Positions 11,901-23,400 of a stretch of 64,000 bases of DNA are shown here, one piece after another (the stretch's first letter is position 1; each line of letters starts with the position of its first letter). The stretch comes from Yamagishiella unicocca (taxonomy: Eukaryota > Chlorophyta > Chlorophyceae > Chlamydomonadales > Volvocaceae): contig BDSL01000047.1 of NCBI GenBank assembly GCA_003116995.1, forward strand, positions 124,001 to 188,000, written 5' to 3'. Under the pieces are notes generated by a model. It was not told the origin of the DNA and did no database searches. It saw only the letters and a program-made list of their open reading frames with translations. The position numbers were made by a program, and so were the translations under genes.

Positions 11901-14900
11901 CGACCGCCGCGGCCCCGTTCGCTGATCGCTCCTCGCACACGACCCCTGCCCCTGCCCCCCTCGACAGCCGCCTCCATTCCAGCCACCTCCGCGCCCTCAG
12001 CAGGACTGTCGTATCCGCTGCCTCCACCGCGCCCCCGACCGCGACCGGACTCGCCTCGACTGCGGCCCCGGCCACTCGGTGGCAGGGCGCGCCTGTCGTA
12101 GCTGCAGGGGTGTTGTCAACGGGAAGTCCGTGATGGATGATGCAAGCAGGGGGGACATGGCTCATACCTGCTTCGCACAACTATGCAGTGGCATATCATT
12201 TAAACCGTTACATCGCTATCAGCTGTATGCTAGTGATTAGTCAACCCTTGTGCGCACCTGTTGGGGTCGTACACCGGAGCTGGCGGTCCATCCTTCTGTG
12301 CAGGGCCTGCCTGCTGGCCGGCGACACTCGTGGCGTTGGCATGCGTCAGCAGCACCGGTGTGGAGCCTTCAACTGCGCAACAGACGGTACCGAGCCAAGC
12401 ACCCGCAGTCAGTATAAAGTTCAGCAACATTTTTTGTCCTTTGCCGTCGCCATTTCCCAACAAAGGACGTGCACCCTCTTCCCCAATCCTTTCGATTTGC
12501 GCTCCATCCCACATGGATTTCACGCACCTGGCCGCCAGGGCTTGGCACGTGACTGCTCATCTGATGGCTGCTGGTGCTGTCCAGCCGGATGCTGTTGCAC
12601 GTAAGCATGCGACGGATGCTGGCCGTAAGCGTGCTGCTGGGGCGCTGGCGGCGGCGGTGGCCCCTGGTAATGCTGTGAGTACTGCTGCTGGTGATGCAAC
12701 ATTTGCTGCTGCCCAGGGTGCCCAGGAGCAGCCTGCTGCTGCTGAGCTTGAGGTCCAAGGTACGAAGGATGCTGTGGTTGCTGATGGTGGCCTTGCTGGT
12801 GCTGCGGCTGCGGCGCCGGGGTGCGATGAAGCTCCTCAAGCAGGTGCTCGTCAAACGAGCCGAACATAGCCGTCGTAGGCGGCTTCGGCACAGCCCCCCA
12901 TGCATTAGGTCGGGGTGGTTCTGCGATGTCGATAGCCTTAGTGGGCTGGCGCACAACATCTGCCGGGGTGGTTATGTCGGGTAACCGGGGTGGGTATATC
13001 AGGTCAGTTAAGAGAAGGTAGCTTGCAGCGGGCACATCGAAAGCACACACAGACGTCAGTAGATGATAGCGAATTCTTCCAAGTGACCTACCCGTGGCAG
13101 CCTCCGGCTGAACTACCTTGACGTCCGCTTCTCCCTGCGGGGCATAAGACGGGGTGATGGGGTCGTCTGCAAACGCTCATCCCGATAGCACAAGGTGTCG
13201 TATGCTTATAGACGCACCTCCTTGGAGATGGTAGTCACCACCGTCCGTGCAGCTATGCTTTCCTCCAGAGCCCGCAGCTTCTCCGCCGCTGCCAACTTGC
13301 GTCGCCTCTCCTCCTCCTCAGCGTCACGAGCAGCCAGCTTTGCCGCAACAGCCTGAGCTTTAGTAGCAGCAGTAGCCTGTTTCCAGGAAAGGAGTAAAAC
13401 TTTAGCATCAGGCGTAGATGCGCAAGCAAACCGGAACAATGATCTGCTTTCCTACGACACAGTTTTATAACTTTCGCGAATTACTTTAAATGATGGAATT
13501 CTCACGTTATCGGTTTGCTTTGAAGCAACGTCTTCATTGGACCCAACCTGCTCCTGCGGCGGCTGCGGCGGTTCCGGGGCGGGTTGCGATGGGCGCGAAG
13601 CGCTTCCATCCCGTTGTTCCGCCTTCTTCTGCAGGATGAATACAATTGCATGTTATCATATAAACCATTCGATAGCTCCAAAACTGTCGATCGAACTTTC
13701 AGCGCGGTTTCGAACATGTCGCACCTTGCCGATCTCTGCCTGCAGGTTGCGCAACTCCGCCTCAAACGCCGCGCGTTCAGGGTCCTCCTCCTCTTCCTCC
13801 GGTGCAGGCGCCGGAGGCGGTGGCGGAGGCACATCCCGAGTCGGGGCTCGAGGGGGTGGAGGGGGCGGGATGAGGCCGTCGTCGTAGTCGGTGAACCTGC
13901 TGGCGTACCCTGGCCTCTCGTACCTCTCCGCTGGCCGCTCATACCTCTCCGCTGGCCGCTCATACCTCTCCGCTGGCCGCTCGTACCGCTCATAGGTGTC
14001 ACGCTCGTAGCCAGCGCGGCGAGGAGGCGGAGGAGGAGGATAGTCGTACACACCGCCACCGCGTCCCGGAGGTCCATATGAGTCATACGCCCGGCCCCCA
14101 CGAGGATGCTCATCAAAATCATCGAAATGGCCTGGCCGCGGCGGTCCGTAGGGCTCAAATCGTGGATCGCGGCCGCTGCGGTCCCAGTCGCGACGCTCAT
14201 CGTCCCTGCGGGCCAGACCGATACTTAAAGTTGCCGCACACGAGCACATGCACACAACTCCCGTATTGAAACCTACCAGTCGCCGTGTCTGAGGCCGCCT
14301 GCTGGGGCGCGCTCGTCGTCTGCCCAGCCCCTCGGGTCCTGCGCCATGTCGGCGTCATTTGGTTTGGTCGCGAACAGGGTGAACCAGCCACAAGCGAAAT
14401 GCTCTATACGCTATCCCAACGTACCTGTGGCTGTTCATATGGAACAGGACGCTGCTTTTGGGGTTGCGAGTTGCTGCGTGCTGTCGCTGCGAGACTAGGA
14501 TACTCGTCGGGATTTAGGTGGCGGTCGACTGGAAAAGACGGTCCCCGCCCGTGGCTCGGCGAGGATGTCCCTGTCGATGCCCAAGCTCCAGGGCCTGCTC
14601 GTGGCTGCGAAGCCCAGTTGCTTCCAGCTGTAAGCGCTGACCTGACCTCCTGGGGCTGCGCGGGCGCAGCCTGCTCCTCCGGCTTTGCCCAACCAGCGCT
14701 CACACCAGCCGGGACTAGCTGTGTAGTAGGGTCGTTACCAGCATGCTCCTATACAAGAGGAGCAACCAGGATAGCAGATGGTTTTCGGCCCGGTAATGGA
14801 CATTATCAACAGGGAAGGCGCCCCATTTTAAAGTTCGGTCGAAATTACATACCTTCTTCAGCGAGGGAAGGTTGACAGGTTTCGGCACCACCACTTTTGC

Positions 14901-15264
14901 GCCGGAGACCGCACGGGTCGTGCGCTGCGCGAATATCAGGGGCGACAGGAAGCGGCGGCGTCAACGTGGCTCAATGTGATCTGAACCCTGTTGGCCACTA
15001 CACAACAAGACCCAGCCCCGCCGTTTAATGCTCCAAGAAACAACATGTCTGTGTAACCTCAGCAAAAAGGCGCGGCGCGCCCCTGCAAGCCTGTTCCAGA
15101 CGGACACCTACCTTTGACAGCACAAGCATGCCATTCCTGTTGATAGTGCCGCTCGTTGACGACTGAGCTGCTGCAGGCGCCGAGGGCTTTGTAAAGACCG
15201 CATTGAGGTTGCTGTTGGCATACTTGGCCGGGGTTTGGTTCTTGTTGCTAGACGATGAAGACAT
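8972..15264 (-). CDS. BAT2 N-terminal domain protein, MOS1/PRRC2-like, 1697 aa
   Basis: Eleven exons, minus: 15264-15112, 14924-14853, 14748-14425, 14338-14277, 14205-13725, 13628-13506, 13376-13218, 13134-13092, 12959-12528, 12372-12258 and 12101-8972. All introns are GT-AG and every phase matches (5094 nt with stop). Residues about 45-120 show the BAT2-N hallmarks in order: NGMLVLSK, VVVPKPVNLPSLKK, DPTTQLVPAG, then GWAKPEEQ. NPDEYPSLAA follows near residue 165. Exon 7 is a charged helix ending LRALEESIAAR, as in plant MOS1. The rest is disordered: a Tyr-Glu-Arg-Pro repeat, proline runs, a long Gln/His tract and RGG-rich regions near the start and end of exon 11. Plant MOS1 (MODIFIER OF SNC1) acts on gene expression and animal PRRC2 proteins are RNA-linked; the RGG boxes fit RNA binding. 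The role in this alga is inferred. Head-to-head neighbour of the DDT gene. Confidence 0.85.
9838..10090 (-). repeat. Coding Gln/His tract
   Basis: CAG, CAA and CAT triplets on the minus strand encode about 80 residues that are nearly all Gln, His and Ala, including several AQQQH units. It sits in the last exon of the BAT2-N gene. Codons are mixed, so it is not a pure CAG microsatellite. Confidence 0.85.
13916..13990 (-). repeat. Coding 21-bp repeat (Glu-Arg-Pro-Ala-Glu-Arg-Tyr)
   Basis: About three and a half copies of a 21-bp unit in exon 5 of the BAT2-N gene, giving repeated Glu-Arg-Pro-Ala-Glu-Arg-Tyr. Confidence 0.8.
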
Positions 15265-17496
15265 GGTGCGCGAAAGTCATTGGCGATTAATCGGCCTAGC
15301 TGATGCCTAGAGAATGTTCTAGCAAAGGCACTCTGCCCACAACAAGGTTTGCTGGCAGTCGCGGGACTTGTTGCAGGCGCACCCCCGGCTCGTACGACAT
15401 CACAGTTCTGAGTGAAGGGCAGATTAAACAGGAATGCGTGTCCAAAAATGGGATTAGATTCCTCTTCATAATGGATAGGCGCGTCTATGCGGCCTGTATG
15501 TTCCTCGGTGGCAGCTCAGCGGAGCATGTTAGAGCCTGGACCGCTGCCCAAAGGAAAAGTCGGTAGGTTTGTTTAACATATATCCTTGATGCCAACAGCT
15601 GCTGCAGTGGCCAAGGTTTTCTGTTTTGGTTTTGAGAAATGGGAAAAGTCGAGCACTTGGACGTGGCACCGAGTCTTAGTCTCATCGCAGCAGACGTATG
15701 TACACATGGGCTTGCCATGTGTTATTTAGGCGTCCACGCGCGTATTGCGGCCGGGTGAAAGTATTGCAGACGATAAAGTTATGGAGAGGCGAGGGACCCA
15801 GAGGGACGGGCTGGACGGTCTGGAGAGGGGAGGGACTGAGAGGAGTACAAGACAGCCTGCGAATCTTGACATCTGATTGGTAGATCGCGTGTGACAAGTT
15901 GTAGGAACCCTGCGGACTAGTGGGTGACGAAAGCACGCGGAAGCACTGGTGACAGGCGACGGTGAGGGACTCGGGGGCGGGCCCCCCGACGCGCTTCGCG
16001 CTGTGGCCCCGCCCCAAAACATGCTGCTCTACACATTCGGAACCGTGCGCACGCTACGATGTTGGCATTGACGCGTGATGAGTTGCCGGCCGGGCTGGTT
16101 GGGTGCCCGGGATTATGAACGCTCTGGGGGCCGGGTCCCTCCAACAATTACATTGATGCGCCAGTAACTTGACAGGGAAAACTGGGTAACGTGAGGGGAA
16201 GATACACGTGGGAAAAACCTGCTGCCGGAGCTAACAACGAACGTACCCTGAAGGGGGCTGGAGGTGGTGTTCGACGCCTGGCTGAGTGATAACCATGCGC
16301 TCTTTCTGCCGAGCGCGCGCATAGTACGCACCACTTTAACACCACAATGCGGTATGAAACTCTTGCCATTGCCGACGATGGCGGGAACGCTGCACGACTC
16401 TGCACGCTCTCCCTCTGAAACCCCGCACTGTCCCGTATTACGGTGCAGTGCCTTGACACCCTGTAACACCCGTCTTATAATGGACAGGGCTGTAGCATGC
16501 AGCGCTGGATATAGATCAGGATATAGATCAGAGCTCTCGTCTTCGTGGCACGCCGCCCTTCCCGCGCAATGCTCATGCCCATGTATCCGAGCGCGCACGG
16601 CCGTAGCCCGATGGAATTCCTGGCGGAATTCGTGACCAGGCCCGATTCGCCAGGTCTGCTTAGCGTGACCAGGCCCGACTACCAGGCCATGTCCGGAGGT
16701 GTCCGCTGGATTACTTGAACCGGGATTCCAACCATCGCCATGCAGGTTCCGTCACTGCAACCCTAAACCTATTGAATTGGGTTTAGTGGGGGCGAGGATG
16801 GTGAAATCCTGTAGGGCTCTGGACGCCCTTGTTGAGTAGAGGCAAGTTGAATGGCGCCAGTTGGTGGGGGCGTGGCGGTGAGAGATGCCTAGCCGGGCCT
16901 GACTGGCCGTGGATACATGCGGGCCTGTGCGGGCAGCCAGACTGCCCGAAGCAGAAGGCCGGTAAGTTTGGCTTAGGGTGTACCAAGGAGCACAGCCGTG
17001 TAGCATTTAAGGATCAACCTCTGCTCACGGCAAAGCGGGTGTGGCGCAGCAGCACGCCAACCCTCGACAACAAGTCACACAGGCCTCGCAATGATGCCGC
17101 ACCGAACTTAACCACGGCTAGGGTTCCGCAAAACAAATACAAGGAAAAGCGACGCGAGGTTCGCACTCCATCTGCATTCATGAGTATGGTGGCTTTTCCA
17201 GCATGGAATGAGGAAACCACTCGGTTCTGGTTTGTGGGTAGTCCGGTGGGCGAAGTGGGTCAGGTCTAAAGCGAGCCTCCTAAAGTATATTCCGCAGGAG
17301 ACTGCCAATACTTTAACATTTTAGAGAACAATTGCAGGAAAGTGACCTAAAAGTCACGTCCCGTATTAGCATGAGCCACCTGCTGTCAGTTGGCTTTGAC
17401 CGACCGGTTTGGCCGACAAACGCACGCCCAAATTCGACAAAGGCTTCATTTGCAATTATATTATGAATAGGTACTAAACATGACCTAACGGTCGCA
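15265..17496. promoter_or_regulatory. Shared divergent promoter region with repeats
   Basis: The BAT2-N gene starts at 15264 leftward and the DDT/WHIM gene at 17497 rightward, so this 2.2-kb stretch must hold both promoters and 5' UTRs. I see no convincing TATA box. It contains short duplications: a doubled GGATATAGATCA (about 16505-16530), a repeated GTGACCAGGCCCGA (about 16632 and 16667) and a GC-rich hairpin-forming segment (about 15972-16016). No open frame here looks coding. Confidence 0.5.
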
Positions 17497-20400
17497 ATGG
17501 CCAGCGAAGCAGAAGGGGCAAAGCCGGAGGTGGAGAAGCAACGAGCTCAGGACCGTGACAACGATGATAAGAACAGCGCCAGTCAGACGGACGGTGACAG
17601 CAGTGACTCCAGCTCACGCTCCAGCGCGAAAAGCTTGCCCCTGTCGAGGAAGACGTCGCACGAAAAGCGCTCCAGCACAGGACAGGAGCAAGACGAAGAG
17701 TCGCAGTCTTCTGAATCGGGAGACGATGGAGTTGAACAGCCACAGACAGAAGAAGAGGCAACGGAGGCGTTGAGGACCTCCTGGCAATTCGCTTGCATTG
17801 TGCAATTCGCGCGGATGTTTGCCAAGCCCCTACAGCTTCGACCATTCTCTTCGGATTTCTTGGAGAAAGCTATCCTGGAACCGGCTGAAAGTCAGAGCTT
17901 CCTGGCGGAGGTCGTGTACAAGGTGACCCAAGGGAGCGTTCAGTCGGGTATCGGCAGGGCATTACATAAGTAAGGAGTTATATACTGCACACAAGGGTCC
18001 TGACGCTTGCGCATACCGATAGAGGTTTAGGGAGAGCGACTGAGGCCTCAGAGCCCTCGCGAACGCACAGGATTTGGCTAGAGCTGCGTCCTGGCCCACT
18101 AATCCACGCAGGGCGCTAGACCACCAGTGCAATCCGCAGCTCCCTTCACGCTATACGCCCGGGTTCCAGCATTCAACTCTAGAAGCGGAGCTCGCTCTGC
18201 CCCAGCCGCTTGCCCCTCCACCGGTTCGCCTCCTTTCGCCCTTGGCACACACCATTCAACGAACTCACCCCCGGCTCACCGCCGCTGCCCACGCCCTGGC
18301 GCTTGTCGCCCCCAGCTCCTCCGCCCCGACGCCATAGCGCCATACGTCGATCGCGAGGCCGACGGGCGCTGGGAGGCCATGCTGAGCGCCAAGCTGCACC
18401 GCCAGTGGCGTGACTACTTCCAGCGCAACCCGCTGTCCAGGCGTGGGTTCTGCCAAGTGACGGCGCTGCAGCGGGTGCGCAGCGGCAACAGGGCCTTATA
18501 TGGGCCTGACCTGGTTAGGGCTGGGTAACGGGGCGCTGCTGGTGTGCAAGGACCGGCACATTAGCAGTGAGCTGCGGCTTGAGGCCAGAGCTGCTGTGCC
18601 ATCATGGTCATCGCGCGCAGGCAGCCCAGCTGCTCGCACCCAACTCTCCAGCAGTGCGCTGCAAAGGCATCGTTCCAACACCACCAACCAACCACCACAC
18701 CGAGCTGCTGCTGCCGCCGTTGCTTGGCCCCACAGGTGGAGCTGCTGTACGCGCTGTGCGAGTGGCGGGCGCATGAGTGCCCTGTGGTCCGGGAGGCCAT
18801 GCGATCGACGGTGAGGCGGGCGCGGGTGCCGCCACCAGCCAGCTGCGTGCCGCATTGCACCCAGCGGACCCGCCAGGAGCAGTCAGGAGCCCCCGCTTGG
18901 ACCGCACCTTCCCGCCTCCTGGTTGCTTTTGCTGCTTCCCTCAGTGTTCACTGCCGTGCTTGCTTGGACGCCCGCCCCACACTTCCCCGGACGCCACCGC
19001 CGCCGCACCCTGTCTCTGTAACCGTCCCTGCACACACTGTACCACGCCCTGCACGACGCCGTACGGCAACCTGCACGACAGGGGACTGAACCGCGCGGTT
19101 ACGGTGCTTGCTCCTGGCCTCAGGTGGATAACGCCGAGCTGACCGCGGAGGCGCTCCGGCACTACCCTATCGGCCAGGACGCGCGGGGGAACCGGTACTA
19201 CTACTTCAGCAGTGCCTCGGAGGACTGCTACCTGTATAGGTGCGCGGCGGTGTGTTGATGCACCGCAAGGCCGCGTGTGCATTATGTACCACAAGATCGC
19301 GTGCGTTATTGCTACCGCAAGGCCGCGTGTATCATAGCGACCGTAAGATCGCACGGTGTCCGCAAGCCTGGACCCGAGGCGCGTTAATGTACCGCCAAGC
19401 CGCGTGTGCGCAAACGTACAGCCAAACGGCAAAAATAGCCAAGAAAATAAAATCCCAGCCCAGCCAAGCGACGTTACCGAACGTCGCGAACGGAAATGTG
19501 AAAGGTTCGCCGTCGGGCCCAGTGGTAACAAACGCGTCTGCGTGTATGGTTCCGGAACCGCCGCGAGGGGATTCGACGGTCGGTGTTCGTGCCGAAGGGG
19601 ACAGTGTAGCAGCTTCCAAGGTCCAACGCCGCGCCGCCAGGTCCCAATAGGCTGGCGGCTGCCAGTGGGTCCGGGGCCACCCCGCTGTTGTGCGGGGCTG
19701 GGTCACGGGAGCTGGCCACGGTGCGGCAGCGGTCGGGAGGGTGATGCGCGGGGTCTCCCCGTCGAGAGACGTCAAGCCCAGGAGGAAAAACGTTTGAGGA
19801 ACGGGCGAGAGGGCGAGCGTCGGGAGTAGCGTACCGTACTGACGTTTCGGGGCAACGGCAACAGCACGCATCGGGCCGTCGTGTAATCCGGCGATCTGTT
19901 GTGGCGGAAAGCCGCCAGTCGTCGGTGATGACCTAGAGCGTTAATGCCAGCGCCAAGGTCCGTTTGAAAGGAGGAGCCTTCCTGACCCGTGTTTTCTCCC
20001 TGGCTGTTGCGCTCAGGGAGGACCCCCCGCGCGCGGCCCGGGGGGGCAGGCGGTCGGAGGTCTCGGAGCCGCCTGACGCCGAGTGGTCCACCGAGTGCAC
20101 CACCCTGGAGGAGGTGCAGGACTTGTCACGCCGCATGGGCGCCTCGCGTAACAAGAACGAGCGGGCGCTGCATGAGACACTGGAGGAGAAGGTGCGGGGA
20201 CGAGGCCGAGCAGGGCGGAGCGGGGCGGGCGGAGCGGGGCGGAGCGGAGTGCAGCGGGGCGGAGTGCAGCAGGAGTTGGAAAGCGGGGAGCTGCGGTTTG
20301 GTAGCGGGGAAAAGCGGGTTTGTGTCACACGAGGGAAAAGGGAAACCCGACATCGCAGTCGGAGACCGGCTTGGGAAACGCGTTTGAGGTTGCGTGCTGT

Positions 20401-23400
20401 AGTGGCGGGTGCGGGGAGGAGGGTGTGTGGGTTCGGCAAAGGCATGGGTGCTGTAGTGGCGGGTGCGGGGAGGAGGGTGTGTGGGTTCGGCAAAGGCATG
20501 CGTGCTGTAGTGGCGGGTGCGGGGAGGAGGGTGTGTGGGTTCGGCAAAGGCATGCGTGCTGTAGTGGCGGGTGCGGGGAGGAGGGTGTGTGGGTTCGGCA
20601 AAGGCATGCGTGCTGTAGTGGCGGGTGCGGGGAGGAGGGTGTGTGGGTTCGGCAAAGGCATGCGTGCTGACGCCCGCGTCGAGAAGCCCTGGGCGCGTCG
20701 TGTGCAGTCGCAGCTGCGCCGGAAGAGAAAGGAGTAAAGCGGGTGGGGCATGCGAGGCGACGAGCCACTCTCCAGGCGCAAAAATGCTGCGCAGCCGCCG
20801 AAAGGGCTGGTCAGTGGGCGACAGCAGGCGGCCGGCCGGACAACTCGTCCCAGGAACTGCTGGGTTTGTTAGGGTGCCTTCGTACTGGCTGTTCGTACAA
20901 GGCAACCATCGTAAGCGGCAAAAGGAGATCAGAACCGGGCTTTCGTTGGACGGGACTGGCTGCGCTTGCCGCAGATACGGGCCCCAGCTTTCTCACTCCG
21001 CCTGTTGCTTCTCTTCCCACTTTCCGCTCCGGAACCGCGCTTCAGATCCTGCCCAAGCTGGTAGCCAGCGTGGAGGCCCGCAGGCGCGCCGAGGAGAAGG
21101 CGGCGTTGTATGAGGCGATGCCGAAGAAGCGCTCGGGCCGGCTGTCGACGCTGCAGAAGAGGAAGGAGGAGGAGGATGCGGCTCGGAAGGTGCGCAGGGG
21201 CGCAGGGAGAGGGGAGGGGCAGAGACAGCCTCCCTGGACTCTGGTTTGTTGGCCGTGGGATTCGCTGATTATCTTTCCCCCCTGGACCGGCAGTGGGGAA
21301 GGGTGGGGAGGGCGGAGGGCGGCAGAGGAGCGGGAGGGGCGGGAGGCGGAGTCATCGGGCGGCCGCCCCACGGGTCGTGCCTAGGAGTGCCTTAGCAAGC
21401 AAGCACCATTCGCTGGCGTGCGCAATCGTCCCTGGCGTCGTATCCCGAGCCCACCACACCGCGCTCTGGGCACCCCTGTCGCCCCCTGCCGCCGCCTGTC
21501 TGTGCGACCAGGCCCGCCTGGCGGAGGAGCGGAAGAAGCGCGAGGAGGAGAGCAAGGAGCGGGAGCGCAAGCGCAAGGAGCGAGAGAGGGAGCAGCGGGT
21601 AGGGGGGCCAAGGGGCACGAGAGGCAGCAGCGGGCAGGGGGGCAAGCCGCGGCAGCGGGCTTGGAAATTGGGAACGGACAGCCGGGTGAAGTACCAAGCG
21701 GGTTCCGTGCGTTCTTTCCAACCCCATGTCAAGGCGTGTCAGGAGCTCAGACGCGTGGCTCGTGCTGGGCTGGTGATGGTGGTGTGCTTAGTGGCTCCAT
21801 GCGCAGCCTGCCTTTCTGTCCCCCTTTCTGCCCCGGCCCCTCACACCTCCCCTTCCAGTAAAAGGGGGGGAAGGGTGTACGCCCTCCCCTCTCCTCCCGC
21901 CGCCGCCGCCGCCGATTCAGCTTAGCCGCCGAAGGTCGACATACGACCTTCGTCTTTCGTTTCCTCAACCACGTTCTCCAGCATGTATCTCCAAACGTCT
22001 TTCCTAAACGATTATTCTCGCGTACACGGGTCTTCCTTGAAACCCCTCCCGCCGCGCCCCCGCAGCTCCGCGACATGGAGGAGGCGCGGCGGAAGTTCCT
22101 GGGCATCACGACTCCTGCGGGGCCGTCCAGGGAGGAGCGTATGCGGATGCGGGAAGGGCGCCGCGGCTCGGAGGAACCTCGGGTGAGGACGGCAGCACCG
22201 GCGCGGGGCTCCACCAATGTCGGGGCATCGAGGAAAACCCGTGAGCGAGTAAAACATGTTTGTGACATACGTTTGGAGATGTTGGAGGCGGGGCGGGGAT
22301 GCAGTGAGGCAGGCGGGGGGGCCGGCGCGGGTTGTCGCAACAGCACGGTAGGTGGGCGTGTTTCTGAGATCCGTCCGGACGGCCCCTGTTGCGCCGCCAC
22401 CCCCAATACCGGTGTCTCCGCAGTCGGCGTCCAAGGGGCCCAGCACAGGACCCAGCGCGGCGCCCAGCGAGGAGGAGGGGTCGAGCGGCGCGGCCTCCAG
22501 CGCTGAGGAGTCCGGAAGCGAGGAGGCGGCCTCCAGCAGCAGCGAAGGGGAGCCCAGCAGGGAGCCCAGCCCGCCGCCGCGGAAGAAGCCGCGATACGTG
22601 CACGGGGAGAGCTGGTCGCCGCTGGGGGTGCCGGTGGTGCGCGCGGAGCGGGCTGCGGACTTCTACCGGCCGCGCGCGAGAGGCGACCTGTTCATCCAGG
22701 TGGGCAGGGAGGCGGTGGTGGGGGAGGCTGGGCAGTGGTGAGGGAGGCTGGGCAGTGGTGAGGGAGGCTGGGCAGTGGTCAACATCCGTACAACTGTGTG
22801 TGAAGGCAAGTGCCCGTCGCCGTTGGTGCAGGTGGCCTGCGGGAACACGGGCGACCTGCCGTACCACGTGGCTGCGGCGGCGAAGAGGATGGCGGAGCAG
22901 GACCGCCGCGCCGCCGCCAGGCTGCGAGTGCGCGAGCCGCAGCCGTCGCCGCCGCCACGGCTGCGGCCGCAGCCGCCAGCCGAGTCGGCGGCGCTGGACG
23001 ACCGGCAGCAGCAGCAGCGGCGGGCTGCCTCCCCGCTGCAGGAGCAGGCTGGGCCCGCAAACAGGCCGCAGCGCCAAGCGCAGCAAGCGCCGCCGCCGCC
23101 GACGCTGCCGCCAGCGCGGCCCTCGCCCACAGTCACAGCAGCGGAGGCGGATGCGGGAGAACGTGGGGTAGAAGCAATGGCGGCGGAGGCGGGGCTGGCG
23201 TCGCCGTCGGGTCGGCCGCAGCGCCAGCGGCGGCCGCCGCGGCGGGCGATGTCCTCTGAGGGCGATGGCGACCAGGACGAGGTCCGCCATCCTGCTATGG
23301 CGGCGGCGAGGATCGGCAGGCATGTGGCGCAGAAACAGAGCCACGCGCCGCAGACACACGGCGGCGATGGGGTTGGGGCTGGCGGCGGCAGCGAGGGTGA

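Noticed and set aside
19332..19871. 179-codon minus-strand frame with a hydrophobic patch
   Set aside because: It lies inside DDT intron 4, has no splice partners, and overlaps degenerate repeats of ACCGCAAGGCCGCGTGT.
20126..20905. Minus-strand frames with His-Ala-Phe-Ala-Glu repeats
   Set aside because: They are the 54-bp intronic minisatellite of the DDT gene read on the other strand.
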